NCBI RefSeq assembly: GCF_000698125.1
Contig: NZ_BAXA01000016.1
Coordinates: forward strand, 1 to 64,000
DNA: 64,000 nucleotides
DNA from: Geomicrobium sp. JCM 19038
Lineage (GTDB): Bacteria > Bacillota > Bacilli > Bacillales > Marinococcaceae
Reading direction: 5' to 3'
Both the position numbers and the translations under genes were made by a program. Shown piece after piece: positions 17,732 to 26,549 of this stretch. Below the pieces are notes generated by a model, which had not been told where the DNA came from, made no database searches, and was given only the letters and a program-made list of their open reading frames with translations. The stretch's first letter is position 1; each line of letters begins with the position of its first letter.

Positions 17732-18379
17732 TTATAGCGGCAATACGTATCGGAAGACGGCGAAGAAGTGTGCCATAGAACCTGCAATGACGAATACATG
17801 CCATACTGCGTGGTGATAAGGGAAGCTTCGCCATACGTAAAATATGGTTCCGACTGTATAAAAAATCCCGCCTGAAAGTAAAAGCATCATGCCTGAATGC
17901 GGTAATACTGTGGCTAATGGTTGCCACACAATAACAATGATCCAACCCATACCAATATAGAAGATGGTCGATAAAAATACGAACCGTTTCACGAAAAAAG
18001 CTTTAAATGCAATGCCGATGAGGGCAATACCCCAAACAATGCCGAACAATGTCCAGCTTAGTGCTCCTTCTAAAACCAGAAAGAGAAACGGTGTATACGT
18101 ACCAGCGATGAACAAGTATATGGAAGAGTGGTCAAAGATCTCGAATAAATTTTTTGTTTTCCCTTGCGGAAAACTGTGTAGTAAAGTTGAATTTACATAA
18201 AGCAACGTCATTGTTGCTCCAAAAATGGCAGCACTTACGATGTGAAGAGCTGTGCCGTTGATGGAAGCGTACACGACGAGTAAAACTAAACCTGCAATGC
18301 TAAGCAATGATCCAACGCCATGTGTAATCGCATTCGCAAGCTCTTCTCGTCTAGAAAAAATATGCGTTTGTGACGCCAA
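17732..18379 (-). CDS. Hemolysin III / YqfA-family membrane protein (PAQR-like)
   Basis: 215 residues and seven hydrophobic segments. Conserved features are REELANAITHGVG at the N-terminus, a His/Ser motif NSTLLHSFP, IFDHSSIYLFIAGTYTPF and HHAVWHVFVIAGS near the C-terminus. These His/Asp residues form the presumed metal site of the HlyIII/TrhA family, linked in bacteria to membrane fluidity control. The TTG at 18379 is chosen: GGGGTGG lies six bases upstream, while the earlier ATG has no RBS. Confidence 0.88.
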   Translation of the reverse strand: MASQTHIFSRREELANAITHGVGSLLSIAGLVLLVVYASINGTALHIVSAAIFGATMTLLYVNSTLLHSFPQGKTKNLFEIFDHSSIYLFIAGTYTPFLFLVLEGALSWTLFGIVWGIALIGIAFKAFFVKRFVFLSTIFYIGMGWIIVIVWQPLATVLPHSGMMLLLSGGIFYTVGTIFYVWRSFPYHHAVWHVFVIAGSMAHFFAVFRYVLPL

Positions 18380-18493
18380 ATTCCCACCCCATTTATTCTT
18401 TTCCTTCATTATAACGAAATTATAGGCTATTGAATACCGTATGCGAGTTCATTAAATTAGGAATACGGCATTTTTTAATTTGGAGGTCTTTAC

Positions 18494-19072
18494 ATGTATG
18501 AACAAAAATTAAAAGTATTGATCGAACGTGATGAGTGGATGATGGACATCCTTCAAATTGTCCAGCAATTGGAATTGCAAGATTGGTGGGTGTGTGCCGG
18601 GTTTGTTCGTTCAAAGATTTGGGATACTGTACATGCATTTACTTCGCGTACGTCTTTAGCTGACATTGATGTGATACATTTTGATAAACATGAAGAGCAA
18701 ATAGGTGAGCAGATGGATCGTGAACTTGAAGATCGACTTCGCTTACTGCGACCGAATCTGCCATGGTCTGTCAAAAACCAAGTAAGAATGCATAACCGAA
18801 ACGGTGTGAAGCCATATCTTTCATCGACAGATGCAATGTCAAAGTTCCCTGAAACCGCTACTTCTCTTGGGGTGTCTCTAGACAATGGCGGAAAATTAAT
18901 CATCTCAGCACCACATGGACTTTCTGATGCTTTTCAGCTACATGTGAAACCTACCCCTACTTTCCTTGGTAATCAAATGCTAATGCCGATTTATAAAGCA
19001 CGTCTTGCTAAGAAAAAATGGCATAAAACATGGCCACGTCTTACGTATTGGGAAACAAGTGAATACAAATAA
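18494..19072 (+). CDS. Nucleotidyltransferase-fold protein (NTP_transf_6 / COG3575 type)
   Basis: 192 residues. The GFVRSKIWD segment and the DIDVIHFD Asp pair fit the minimal nucleotidyltransferase fold of this family. Family-typical FPETATSLGVSL and a final KKKWHKTWPRL are also present. Biochemical role unknown. RBS TGGAGG. A strong terminator follows, shared with the convergent hydrolase gene. Confidence 0.82.
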   Translation: MYEQKLKVLIERDEWMMDILQIVQQLELQDWWVCAGFVRSKIWDTVHAFTSRTSLADIDVIHFDKHEEQIGEQMDRELEDRLRLLRPNLPWSVKNQVRMHNRNGVKPYLSSTDAMSKFPETATSLGVSLDNGGKLIISAPHGLSDAFQLHVKPTPTFLGNQMLMPIYKARLAKKKWHKTWPRLTYWETSEYK

Positions 19073-19103
19073 AGCCATTTGTCTTTTGACAAATGGCTTT
19101 TCT
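19071..19103. terminator. Bidirectional terminator
   Basis: AAAGCCATTTGTC/GACAAATGGCTTT with a four-base loop. It lies between convergent genes. Confidence 0.92.
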
Positions 19104-19106
19104 TCG

Positions 19107-19688
19107 TTATTTAGCAAATACGTGTTGACCGATACGTTTTGTTTCGTCACGAGTAGCATTCCAATGGTTCGTCGCAGTGTCAGGGTTGTAGAAGAAAATC
19201 GAACCTTCACCTTGTCCTTCAAATGCGAGTGCTTCACGTGCAGCAAGCTTAGATTCATCCGCTGCTGGTTCTTCAATCGTTCCATCAAGAACAGGGCTGA
19301 ATGCATAGTAGCCATTCACGACTTCATAAATCACATCTGTAATCGTATCTGGATAACGGTCGTCCGCAACACGGTTGAGAACAACTGTACCAACAGCTAC
19401 TTTACCTGCATAAGGTTCACCTTGTGCTTCAGAGTGAATTAAGCGAGCAAGTAGATCCAATTCTTCGTCAGATATTGAATCTGGTAATTGCAACCGTTCA
19501 CCGATTGCAAGATTCGTATCAGGCTTTCCGTTTAACTCTTGGATTTCTTGCATCGAAACTCCGTAATCAACACCGATGCTCCATAATGAATCACCATCAG
19601 TTACGGTATGCACGGAACTTGCTTGAGTTGTATTAGTAAACATAAAGAAAAATGCGAGTGGCATAAGGAAATATTTTAAACGTCTCAT
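19107..19688 (-). CDS. Secreted cell wall hydrolase, LysM plus SleB/CwlJ-type domain
   Basis: 193 residues: signal peptide (about residues 1-24), one LysM domain (VHTVTDGDSLWSIGVDYGVS...LNG..LAIGERLQLP, about 26-70), then a hydrolase_2 domain with ARLIHSEAQGEPYAGKVAVG, VVLNRV and FYNPDTATN. The family cleaves spore cortex or vegetative peptidoglycan (YkvT/SleB group). The short LysM module targets it to the wall. AGGAGG precedes the start. Confidence 0.9.
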   Translation of the reverse strand: MRRLKYFLMPLAFFFMFTNTTQASSVHTVTDGDSLWSIGVDYGVSMQEIQELNGKPDTNLAIGERLQLPDSISDEELDLLARLIHSEAQGEPYAGKVAVGTVVLNRVADDRYPDTITDVIYEVVNGYYAFSPVLDGTIEEPAADESKLAAREALAFEGQGEGSIFFYNPDTATNHWNATRDETKRIGQHVFAK

Positions 19689-19951
19689 AAACTCGTAAAA
19701 CCTCCTGTGTGATTTGTACGAGTGTTACCATAACAAGTCACTGTAATTGTTGCATTAGGAAAAAGAATCCAAAGGCCTATTGTGATTTGTCCGATGCTGT
19801 CATGTCAGCAATCGTACCTCTTTGTTACATTTGCATTACATCTATGTTATCTAAGATATATTTCCTAATAATTAGGCGAAGTGTCTAAAAGAGTCAATTT
19901 AGAAAACTTCTTCTGACATTGTTGCAGGAGGAGTGAGTCATGGGCGTAGGT
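19689..19951. other. Upstream region of the wall-hydrolase gene
   Basis: About 260 bases between the hydrolase start and the gerM-like terminator. It is AT-rich and should hold the minus-strand hydrolase promoter. A 32-codon + strand frame at 19939 has a good RBS but runs through the terminator stem (see rejected items). Confidence 0.4.
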
Positions 19952-20002
19952 AAAAAAATAAAGCGCATGGCAGTACTCCGTTGGAGTACCCATGCGCTTT
20001 TG
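19952..20002 (-). terminator. Terminator of the GerMN lipoprotein gene
   Basis: AAAGCGCATGG...CCATGCGCTTT outer stem with an inner GTACTCC/GGAGTAC stem. The minus strand ends in an AT-rich T-run (A-run at 19952-19958). Confidence 0.85.
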
Positions 20003-20016
20003 TTTAGGGAAGCTTT

Positions 20017-20724
20017 TTACTCTTCAATAGAGTCATAAGAGTCTAGGTCTGTGTCCGGTGTGTAAGGTTCCGATGAATCTACATGACCGAATACAGTATC
20101 TGCACTTTCACCGTCAATTAAAACAAGCACAGACTCAAAGCCTGCTTGTTGAGCGGTGTGAGCGATTTGATTCATAATGCCAACTTCTAATCCAGAACCG
20201 ACATTAAGAAAAGCGAATTCTTCTGAAAAAGATACATGAGCAACACCATCATGGTCTTCTACAGATTGTACAGAAACATCTTCATCTTCAGTAACCGAGA
20301 CGAGTGATTCATGGTCAGGTCCAGTAAGCCATTGTTCTAATGCGCTCATGAGTAGTCCTTCTTGACCTTCACCGCTAATTGTATGTGTTTCTGTATACAT
20401 TTCTAATACTTGATCGTCGTAGAATACGAGTTCAAAGTCTTCTTCCATCATTTCTGCTTCATCAGTATCAGCAGCTGTTTCGTCATCGGATTCAGAACTT
20501 TCTTCATCTTCTTCATCAGCTTCTTCTACAGAATCATCCGTGTCTTCATCTTCATCTATGTCTTCGTCGCCAACTTCTTCGTCATCCGTGTCTTCATCTT
20601 CAGGTTGTTCAGTCGTTGTGTCTTCTCCACCAGTTTCAGCCGGTGCAGGATCGTCCTCAGCACAAGCACTTAACATTCCTACAGTTAATAATGCTGCTGC
20701 AGAAAATTGAATCGGTCGTTTCAT
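20017..20724 (-). CDS. GerMN-domain lipoprotein
   Basis: 235 residues. Lipobox LSAC (Cys21), then about 75 residues that are almost all Asp/Glu/Thr/Ser, then a GerMN domain from about residue 95 (FELVFYDDQVLEMYTETHTI, LLMSALEQWLTGP, GVAHVSFSEEFAF). GerM lipoproteins act in spore cortex assembly and germination in B. subtilis; related domains occur in LpqB and in RsiX-like proteins. The ATG at 20724 has TAAGGAGG upstream, unlike an ATG 11 codons earlier. It may be in the sigma-X neighbourhood only by chance. Confidence 0.85.
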   Translation of the reverse strand: MKRPIQFSAAALLTVGMLSACAEDDPAPAETGGEDTTTEQPEDEDTDDEEVGDEDIDEDEDTDDSVEEADEEDEESSESDDETAADTDEAEMMEEDFELVFYDDQVLEMYTETHTISGEGQEGLLMSALEQWLTGPDHESLVSVTEDEDVSVQSVEDHDGVAHVSFSEEFAFLNVGSGLEVGIMNQIAHTAQQAGFESVLVLIDGESADTVFGHVDSSEPYTPDTDLDSYDSIEE

Positions 20725-20912
20725 TCCACAATTCCTCCTTATTATGTAGCTCTCCACATATTCTAGTTTTAAATGTCATTCTTTGTCAAAGATAACCTGT
20801 ACTTGTCATTTTATATATGGAATAAAAATCACTTCTTTTTCACTTTTTACGAACGAGTAAAAAAAGAAACATGCTATAATAATGGACGAACGTAATTAAA
20901 GTAGGTGAATTT

Positions 20913-21014
20913 ATGAATCAACGTAGATCGAACCTAAAGTGGTTAGCAGGCATTTTAATGTTTGTTGCTTTATATGCTGTTGGCTATTGGGTCTTCGTCC
21001 TCGCCTTTTCATAA
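20913..21014 (+). CDS. 33-residue single-span membrane peptide
   Basis: A short basic N-terminus (MNQRRSNLKW) is followed by one transmembrane helix to the C-terminus. AGGTGAA lies six bases before the ATG and a promoter-like TATAAT is visible about 40 bases upstream. No family recognised. Coding is supported only by the RBS and the clean amphipathic layout. It lies just ahead of sigX. Confidence 0.5.
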   Translation: MNQRRSNLKWLAGILMFVALYAVGYWVFVLAFS

Positions 21015-21088
21015 TACAAAATTGAGCACGTTGCCGAGTAAGTGAGGTAGCGTGCTTTCTGTCATAATAAAAAATTACGGAATAAATG

Positions 21089-21114
21089 TGTAACGTCATA
21101 ATCTAAATAACGAC
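21089..21114 (+). promoter_or_regulatory. Sigma-X-type ECF promoter (autoregulatory)
   Basis: TGTAAC (21089-21094), 16 bases, then CGAC (21111-21114), the -35/-10 pattern recognised by sigma-X and related ECF factors. It ends 20 bases before the sigX start. Confidence 0.75.
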
Positions 21115-21134
21115 TACAAAGGGGAACGGTAATC

Positions 21135-21662
21135 GTGTATGAAACGTTCGACCGCCTTTATGAACAATATCATCAATCGTTGTTCCAGTTCATTTTCTAC
21201 ATGGTTCGAGATCGCCATGTTGCAGAAGAACTTGTACAAGATGTTTATATAAAAGTATTTCATTCATATGATCGCTTTGATGGAAGAAGTAATGAAAAGA
21301 CGTGGCTGTTTTCAATCGCAAAACATGTCACCATTGATTATATTAGAAAAGAAAATCGTCAAAAAAGGAAATGGTTTGGCATGGTCGTCTCTGATGAAAA
21401 AATTGACATACAAGATCATCAACCTTTGCCTGAGCAAAGGACAATTGCAAAAGAAGAGCTAGAGGTTACTTACCGGGCTTTAGGGAAGTGTTCTGTAGAT
21501 CAGCAACAAGTTTTGATTTTGCGATTCATTGAATCTTTTACAGTCAAAGAAACGGCAGAGGCATTAGGCTGGTCAGAAAGTAAAGTGAAGACGACACAAC
21601 ATCGTGCCATCTTGAAATTAAAGAAAACGTTGCGAGAGGAGGAAGAGAAGCATGAGTCATAA
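21135..21662 (+). CDS. sigX: ECF sigma factor SigX
   Basis: 175 residues. Region 2 contains LYEQYHQSLFQFIFYMV, AEELVQDVYIKVFHSYDRF and RSNEKTWLFSIAKHVTIDYIRK. Region 4 contains QQVLILRFIESFTVKETAEALGWSESKVKTTQHRA. This matches B. subtilis SigX closely along its length. SigX controls envelope charge and antimicrobial peptide resistance genes. GTG start, with GGGGAACGG upstream. The end overlaps rsiX by 11 bases, giving translational coupling with its anti-sigma factor. A sigma-X-type promoter lies directly upstream. Confidence 0.93.
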   Translation: MYETFDRLYEQYHQSLFQFIFYMVRDRHVAEELVQDVYIKVFHSYDRFDGRSNEKTWLFSIAKHVTIDYIRKENRQKRKWFGMVVSDEKIDIQDHQPLPEQRTIAKEELEVTYRALGKCSVDQQQVLILRFIESFTVKETAEALGWSESKVKTTQHRAILKLKKTLREEEEKHES

Positions 21663-22887
21663 TGGATATGAAGACGAAGAAATAATCAAGAAGTTAGAAA
21701 AGCTTCGCGGTGTAGAAGATGATCGGAATAAGAACGAGATTTATAAAAGTGTAAAAGCTGAAACGATGACACGTTCAAATCGTCCGAAGCGTGATCGTTT
21801 TAGTCGACCGGTCATTGTTGGTATGTCTTCAGCAGCAGTATTAATACTTGCTATCATTGTGATTTCTCAAGTTCCTCTCCTTCAAGATGGTAGTGAGTTA
21901 TCATCACAAGGGGGAAATCAAAATGAAGATCAACAACTTGCAATTACGAGTGATGAAGAAGAGTATGATGCCACTGACAGCGAAGAAGACCAAGCGCAAC
22001 ATTATATAGAAGACTCGGAACAACCAGAAGAAATTGTCCCGCATGAACCTGAACAAAACGATGAATCGTATGAACGCCAAGAAGAGACGCCCGAAACAAC
22101 AGAAGACGACGTTGAGTTAAATGGAGAATGGGATCATTATGATTATCCGTTAGCGGCAAGTTCAGAGAGTCCTGGGATGTACACATTGCCATTTTTGGCA
22201 CCAGATGAGCAGACGGTTGTAAATGTCACATTCACGATTGACGAGCAAAGTATTCTAGATGAAATTGATACATTGCTTAACGGGGTGGACCCAGAGCAAT
22301 TTGGTTTAAGGGATTCACCAATTCAACGCTTAATTCAAGAAGGAAGTATGGATCGAGTACGTGAAGCTTTACAAGAAGTAAGTCGATTTGAAACGTTTGC
22401 GACATTAGATTTACCGAGTGAAGTTGAAGAAGTGTTAAGTGCAACCACTGAAGAGCGAGACGAAGCAAATGGGTATTATTTATTGCCTGTTGAAGATCAA
22501 TATGTATACCTCGTCACTGGGAAGAGCTTGGATGTTGAGCGAGAAGAGGGTCTCAGTTTCGAAGAGACGTTAAAACGCATGGAGTTGGAAGAACAAGGCG
22601 ACCGATACTTTTCAGTCATTCCTGAAGAGCTTGATTTGGAATCGGTAACTGAAATTGACGAAGAACGAATTGCACTTGCATATGACGGTCTTGAGGATGT
22701 TAATGAACATGAACTCATCATGTTTGTTGAAGGTGTGTTATTAACTGCAGCAGATTATGGCTATCGTGAGATTGAGTTCGAGGGAATTGAAGATCAAGAT
22801 GTTCGAGACGTCGGTCCATACACGTTAACGAATACGTTGCATCCTCCGGTTGCACCGAATTACCTCGGTCCAATCGAGTTTCACTAA
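21652..22887 (+). CDS. rsiX: Anti-sigma-X factor RsiX
   Basis: 411 residues, a little longer than B. subtilis RsiX. A cytoplasmic N-terminus of about 60 residues binds the sigma factor. It is followed by one transmembrane helix (residues about 60-77, VIVGMSSAAVLILAIIVI) and an extracellular part. That part begins with an acidic Glu/Asp/Gln linker of about 80 residues and ends with a GerMN-like domain. It sequesters SigX at the membrane. The overlap with sigX fixes the pairing. Confidence 0.88.
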   Translation: MSHNGYEDEEIIKKLEKLRGVEDDRNKNEIYKSVKAETMTRSNRPKRDRFSRPVIVGMSSAAVLILAIIVISQVPLLQDGSELSSQGGNQNEDQQLAITSDEEEYDATDSEEDQAQHYIEDSEQPEEIVPHEPEQNDESYERQEETPETTEDDVELNGEWDHYDYPLAASSESPGMYTLPFLAPDEQTVVNVTFTIDEQSILDEIDTLLNGVDPEQFGLRDSPIQRLIQEGSMDRVREALQEVSRFETFATLDLPSEVEEVLSATTEERDEANGYYLLPVEDQYVYLVTGKSLDVEREEGLSFEETLKRMELEEQGDRYFSVIPEELDLESVTEIDEERIALAYDGLEDVNEHELIMFVEGVLLTAADYGYREIEFEGIEDQDVRDVGPYTLTNTLHPPVAPNYLGPIEFH

Positions 22888-22913
22888 AAAACACTGAGCG
22901 ATCTGCTCAGTGT
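22886..22913. terminator. Bidirectional terminator
   Basis: AACACTGAGC/GCTCAGTGTT with a five-base loop and an A-run to its left, between the convergent rsiX and lipid kinase genes. Confidence 0.85.
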
Positions 22914-23801
22914 TTACTGTGATTCACTTGGAATACAAAACGTCACTTTGTCACCGAGTGTAATTGTAACGGGCGTTTTTCCACCGTCTTCACCGTCGAT
23001 GTCTACGTTACCTTCTGGCTCAACATGCAATGTTAAGTGTTTGAGCTGATGGTGTATGAGATTGTTCTCATTTTCGTCGAATTGGTCACTAAGTTTGGCT
23101 TCCTTCCAGGCAGACACTAAGGAAAGTCCACCTTCTTTAACGATGTAGACGTTTAAATAACCGTCATCTAATTCGTGTTGTGCTGGTAATCCGATGGAAC
23201 CAATGTAATTTCCGTTAGAGACGAGAATCATAACGGCTTCTCCAGTTAGATGCAAATCATCACTCGTTAATGTGTACGTATAATGAGTCGGATTCGTAAC
23301 GGTTTGAAGTGCACTCCAAAAATAACTTAATCGACCGATTGTTGCTTTTAATTCCTCGTTAATGTTTTCAGATGTGTCAGCAATTAAGCCAACAGCAAAG
23401 AAATTCAAAAAGTAACGGTCATTCATTTTCGGGACGTCCACCGTTTTGGTCGTTCCGGTACATACTTGATCAATGGCCTCCTCGAGGTTCATTGATATGC
23501 CTAACGTGCGGGCAAAGTCGTTGCACGTCCCACCAGGCAAAACAGCAAGATTCGGTCTGATTTGTAACGAAGGAACGCCGTTTATACACTCATGAACCGT
23601 TCCGTCACCACCAAAGATAAACAACGTATCTACGTTTTGGCCTACTTCTTTTGCAATTTGTTCACCATCGCCAGGCTTTGAAGTAGGACAAAGTTTTAAT
23701 TGGAAGCCATGTGACTCGATTTGGGCTTTAATTTGTTCAATACTTAGGTGATCATTCGCTTGACCTGCGTGCTCATTATAAATGATTGCCGCTCTTTTCA
23801 T
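22914..23801 (-). CDS. Diacylglycerol/lipid kinase family protein (YegS/DagK type)
   Basis: 295 residues. Catalytic motif FGGDGTVHE, LPGGTCNDFARTLG and a C-terminal VDIDGEDGG motif are those of the DAGK_cat family, which phosphorylates diacylglycerol, ceramide-like lipids or undecaprenol with ATP. The exact lipid is not determinable. ATG 23801 with GGAG upstream is preferred over a TTG two codons earlier. The start lies 12 bases after the rhomboid stop, so the two are likely co-transcribed. Confidence 0.88.
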   Translation of the reverse strand: MKRAAIIYNEHAGQANDHLSIEQIKAQIESHGFQLKLCPTSKPGDGEQIAKEVGQNVDTLFIFGGDGTVHECINGVPSLQIRPNLAVLPGGTCNDFARTLGISMNLEEAIDQVCTGTTKTVDVPKMNDRYFLNFFAVGLIADTSENINEELKATIGRLSYFWSALQTVTNPTHYTYTLTSDDLHLTGEAVMILVSNGNYIGSIGLPAQHELDDGYLNVYIVKEGGLSLVSAWKEAKLSDQFDENENNLIHHQLKHLTLHVEPEGNVDIDGEDGGKTPVTITLGDKVTFCIPSESQ

Positions 23802-23813
23802 GCGCAACCTCTC

Positions 23814-24593
23814 CTAAACTAAGTTTGAAAGTAAGCCAATCACGACGAGAATGATAAAAACGATCCCGACAACATTCATGATGGTAGACCCTTTAATGGG
23901 CATTCGTCGTTTCTTCTTCCAACGATTCGGGTCAAATCCGATGTCATTTCCTTCTTTTCTTTCAGGACGAACGAGTGGGATTGTAAAGAAGTTCCTTGCC
24001 TTTAGTAGAAAAGGGGCGGCTAGTGCCATTCCTGCTACGAGTCCAATGATGTGGGCAAGTATATTAATTCTCGGATTAAGAAATGTTAAAATCACGCCAA
24101 TGACAACCATGACTGTAACGATTTGTCTACTACTTGCGTCAATCAGTTCTTTTCTAAAGATCATCATATAAACGTACATACCGAGTAACCCGTAGATTGC
24201 GCCCGAAGCACCAACGTGACTATAGTACAACGGCTGAAGGATAAAGGTTACGATGTTCGCAATGACGGCAGTACCGAGATAAAAACTTATAAATCGCGTG
24301 CGGCCGATCATTTTCTCAAGCGGTGGACCGAACAAAAAGAGAGCAAAAGAGTTAAACAGCATGTGCATTAAGTCAGCGTGTAGAAAAATCGGTGTGATTA
24401 ATCGCCACCATTGTCCTTCTGCAATCGCTAGATTTAATCCGACACCTAAATGTTGAATCCAAATCCCTGGCGGGAAAATCCCAATTTGACCAAGGAAAAC
24501 AAGAAAAAATAAAACGATGTGAATGGCAATTAACGATGTCACGATTGGATAATTGCGTCTAAACGTATAGAAACTTTCATTGCGGACGAACAT
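23814..24593 (-). CDS. Rhomboid-family intramembrane serine protease
   Basis: 259 residues, six or more transmembrane helices. The catalytic serine is in GASGAIYG and the catalytic histidine in LAHIIG. The family FLHADLMHMLFNSFALFLFG segment precedes them. It cleaves transmembrane substrates within the bilayer. It corresponds in position to B. subtilis ydcA, next to acpS and divergent from it. The C-terminal hydrophobic segment after residue 235 is an extra helix. Confidence 0.92.
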   Translation of the reverse strand: MFVRNESFYTFRRNYPIVTSLIAIHIVLFFLVFLGQIGIFPPGIWIQHLGVGLNLAIAEGQWWRLITPIFLHADLMHMLFNSFALFLFGPPLEKMIGRTRFISFYLGTAVIANIVTFILQPLYYSHVGASGAIYGLLGMYVYMMIFRKELIDASSRQIVTVMVVIGVILTFLNPRINILAHIIGLVAGMALAAPFLLKARNFFTIPLVRPERKEGNDIGFDPNRWKKKRRMPIKGSTIMNVVGIVFIILVVIGLLSNLV

Positions 24594-24680
24594 ACAGCCA
24601 CCTCAATTGTACAAGAATCGTATTTAATCTTATCATATTGTGATTCATTCATTCGAATGAATCGATTAGGAGGATTGACG

Positions 24681-25040
24681 ATGATTATTGGAAATGGAAT
24701 TGATATCGTTGAATTAGAGAGGATTTCCAAACTGCTTGAACGTCAACCTCGTTTCATCACGCGTGTTCTTACGGCAAACGAACAGCGGAGTTATGCGCAA
24801 TTATCAAAAAGTCGTAAAATCGAATATGTAGGGGGACGCTTTGCAGCGAAAGAAGCATTTGCAAAAGCATATGGGACAGGAATAGGTTCAGAAATTAGCT
24901 TTCAGGACATTGAAATAATTAACAACGAAAATGGCAAGCCGGTGCTCAACTGTACCAAGCTTAAAGAGGCACGAGAAGTGCATGTGAGTGTGTCGCACAG
25001 TAAGCATTATGCACTCGCAAATGTCATTATTGAAGCGTAA
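24681..25040 (+). CDS. acpS: Holo-[acyl-carrier-protein] synthase
   Basis: 119 residues. The Mg-binding Asp8 (GIDIVELERI) and Glu58 in GGRFAAKEAFAKAYGTG are present, plus the C-terminal HVSVSHSKHYALA. It transfers 4'-phosphopantetheine from CoA to apo-ACP for fatty acid synthesis. ATG 24681 has AGGAGG upstream. Same gene order as B. subtilis (ydcA-acpS-ydcC). Confidence 0.97.
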   Translation: MIIGNGIDIVELERISKLLERQPRFITRVLTANEQRSYAQLSKSRKIEYVGGRFAAKEAFAKAYGTGIGSEISFQDIEIINNENGKPVLNCTKLKEAREVHVSVSHSKHYALANVIIEA

Positions 25041-25402
25041 GTTTTTTAGACAAGCTGGAATAACCGCATAGGTTGTCTCATATGATGTAATGCGGTTAGG
25101 AGGGGCCTGAAATGTTGGTAAGAACATGTGATTACGAGTAGTGGAGTGGGAAGCTAGAAACTCAATTCAAGAGATTGCGAGGTGGTGTCGTGATGAAACG
25201 ATGGTTGAACAACACGTAACTTAGACACGTACTAAACATCTAGATTTTTCTTCATCACGATGACTAACGGACGGAATAAAGGCAATCCATCTCTAAGCAT
25301 CCAGTGAATAACACTCGTCACTTTCTATTACCACATTTCTTTTTTTACAATGTGATAGGTTCCTCCTTTGTCGTCACATCGAAGACAAAGGAGAGAGGTT
25401 TG
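25041..25402. other. Intergenic stretch between acpS and ydcC-like gene
   Basis: About 360 bases without a credible gene. Two very short frames (about 8 codons near 25112 and 25192) have RBS-like AGGAGG or GAGGTGG upstream but end almost at once. They could be decayed remnants or leader peptides. No hairpin terminator seen. Confidence 0.4.
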
Positions 25403-26431
25403 ATGAAAAAGAAGTTCGGATTTTGTACGGTCGCTTTTTTATCGATTGCCTTACTTGCAGCATGCGGAGAAAAATCAGAAGAAGAAGTAGTTGAAGACCT
25501 CGGTGAAACACTTCAGACGATGAATGGATATCAAACATCAGCATCGCTTACGATGCAGACGGGCCAAGAACCAAGGGAATACGATGTTCAAATTGCTCAC
25601 GTTCAAAATGAAGAGAATCGTTATTACCGCGTGGAACTTCAAAATGAGAATGAAGAGCAAAATCAAATGATTTTAAGAAATGACGATGGTGTTTTTCTGT
25701 TGACGCCAGCGTTAAACAAAAGCTTTCGTTTTCAAAGTGATTGGCCGAGCAACAACAGTCAAATGTATTTGTATGAATCACTTGTGACCGATATTTTAAG
25801 TGATTCAGAGCGTTCCTTTGCCATTGAAGAGGACAAATATGTTTTTGAGACTGTAACAAACTACCAAAATCAGAATCTGCAACAACAAGAAATTGTCTTA
25901 AACGATGATCTAACTCCTCATGCAGTGCGGGTATTTGATCAGAATTATGAACCACTCGTTGAAGTTGCTTTCCATGATTTTGAGTTGAATCCTGCAATTG
26001 ATAGCAGTGAGTTTGATATGGATCGTCACTTACCTGAAGAAGCAGAAGCTCCGGTATCAACAGACGAGGTAACAGAGGATGATGTTTTTGGTGTGTTTAT
26101 GCCGTCGTATGAGCCTGCAAACACTGAGCTCTCTGAAACGTCTGAGGTTCAAACAGACGATGGGATTCGTGTCATCATGTCCTATGAAGGCGAGCAACCT
26201 TTTACAATTATTCAGCAACCGTTATCCATGTCCACTTCTTCAGAAGTAACACTAACTAGAGATATGGGGACAGGAGATCCAATTGATTTAGGTGAAGTGA
26301 TCGGTATTCAGACTGACAATTCACTCACATGGTCTGTGGATGGTGTGGAGTTTGTGATTGCATCAGATACACTTCACGTCGATGAAATGGCAGCTGTAGC
26401 CAGATCAATGACAGCCACCCACGAAAAATAA
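25403..26431 (+). CDS. ydcC: LolA-like sporulation lipoprotein (YdcC)
   Basis: 342 residues. Lipobox LAAC (Cys20), then a LolA-fold domain typical of YdcC/GerS-related lipoproteins (TLQTMNGYQTSASLTMQTG, VQIAHV..YYRVEL, FLLTPALNKSFRFQSDWP) and a C-terminal half with an MDRHLPEEAEAP linker. It matches B. subtilis YdcC by position between acpS and alr; YdcC is made during sporulation. RBS AAGGAGAG. Terminated by a perfect palindrome. Confidence 0.85.
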   Translation: MKKKFGFCTVAFLSIALLAACGEKSEEEVVEDLGETLQTMNGYQTSASLTMQTGQEPREYDVQIAHVQNEENRYYRVELQNENEEQNQMILRNDDGVFLLTPALNKSFRFQSDWPSNNSQMYLYESLVTDILSDSERSFAIEEDKYVFETVTNYQNQNLQQQEIVLNDDLTPHAVRVFDQNYEPLVEVAFHDFELNPAIDSSEFDMDRHLPEEAEAPVSTDEVTEDDVFGVFMPSYEPANTELSETSEVQTDDGIRVIMSYEGEQPFTIIQQPLSMSTSSEVTLTRDMGTGDPIDLGEVIGIQTDNSLTWSVDGVEFVIASDTLHVDEMAAVARSMTATHEK

Positions 26432-26434
26432 TGG

Positions 26435-26461
26435 TGAGTCCACGTACGTGGACTCTTTTTT
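26435..26461 (+). terminator. Rho-independent terminator
   Basis: Perfect 20-base palindrome GAGTCCACGT/ACGTGGACTC followed by six T. Confidence 0.85.
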
Positions 26462-26549
26462 AACGTATTTACTACATATACGATTGACAGCCACAAGAAT
26501 GCGTAGACATAATGAAGATAGACTAACGAACGCTAGGGGTAGACAGACG

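Noticed and set aside
19939-20037. A 32-codon + strand frame with a strong RBS (GGAGGAG), starting MGVGKKIKRM
   Set aside because: The frame runs straight through the terminator stem of the minus-strand GerMN gene and into that gene's 3' end. The second half is therefore dictated by the hairpin and by the other gene.
25041-25402. A remnant NAD(P)H-hydrate repair gene between acpS and ydcC
   Set aside because: Short RBS-led frames were examined, but none carries any recognisable motif, so a decayed gene cannot be claimed.
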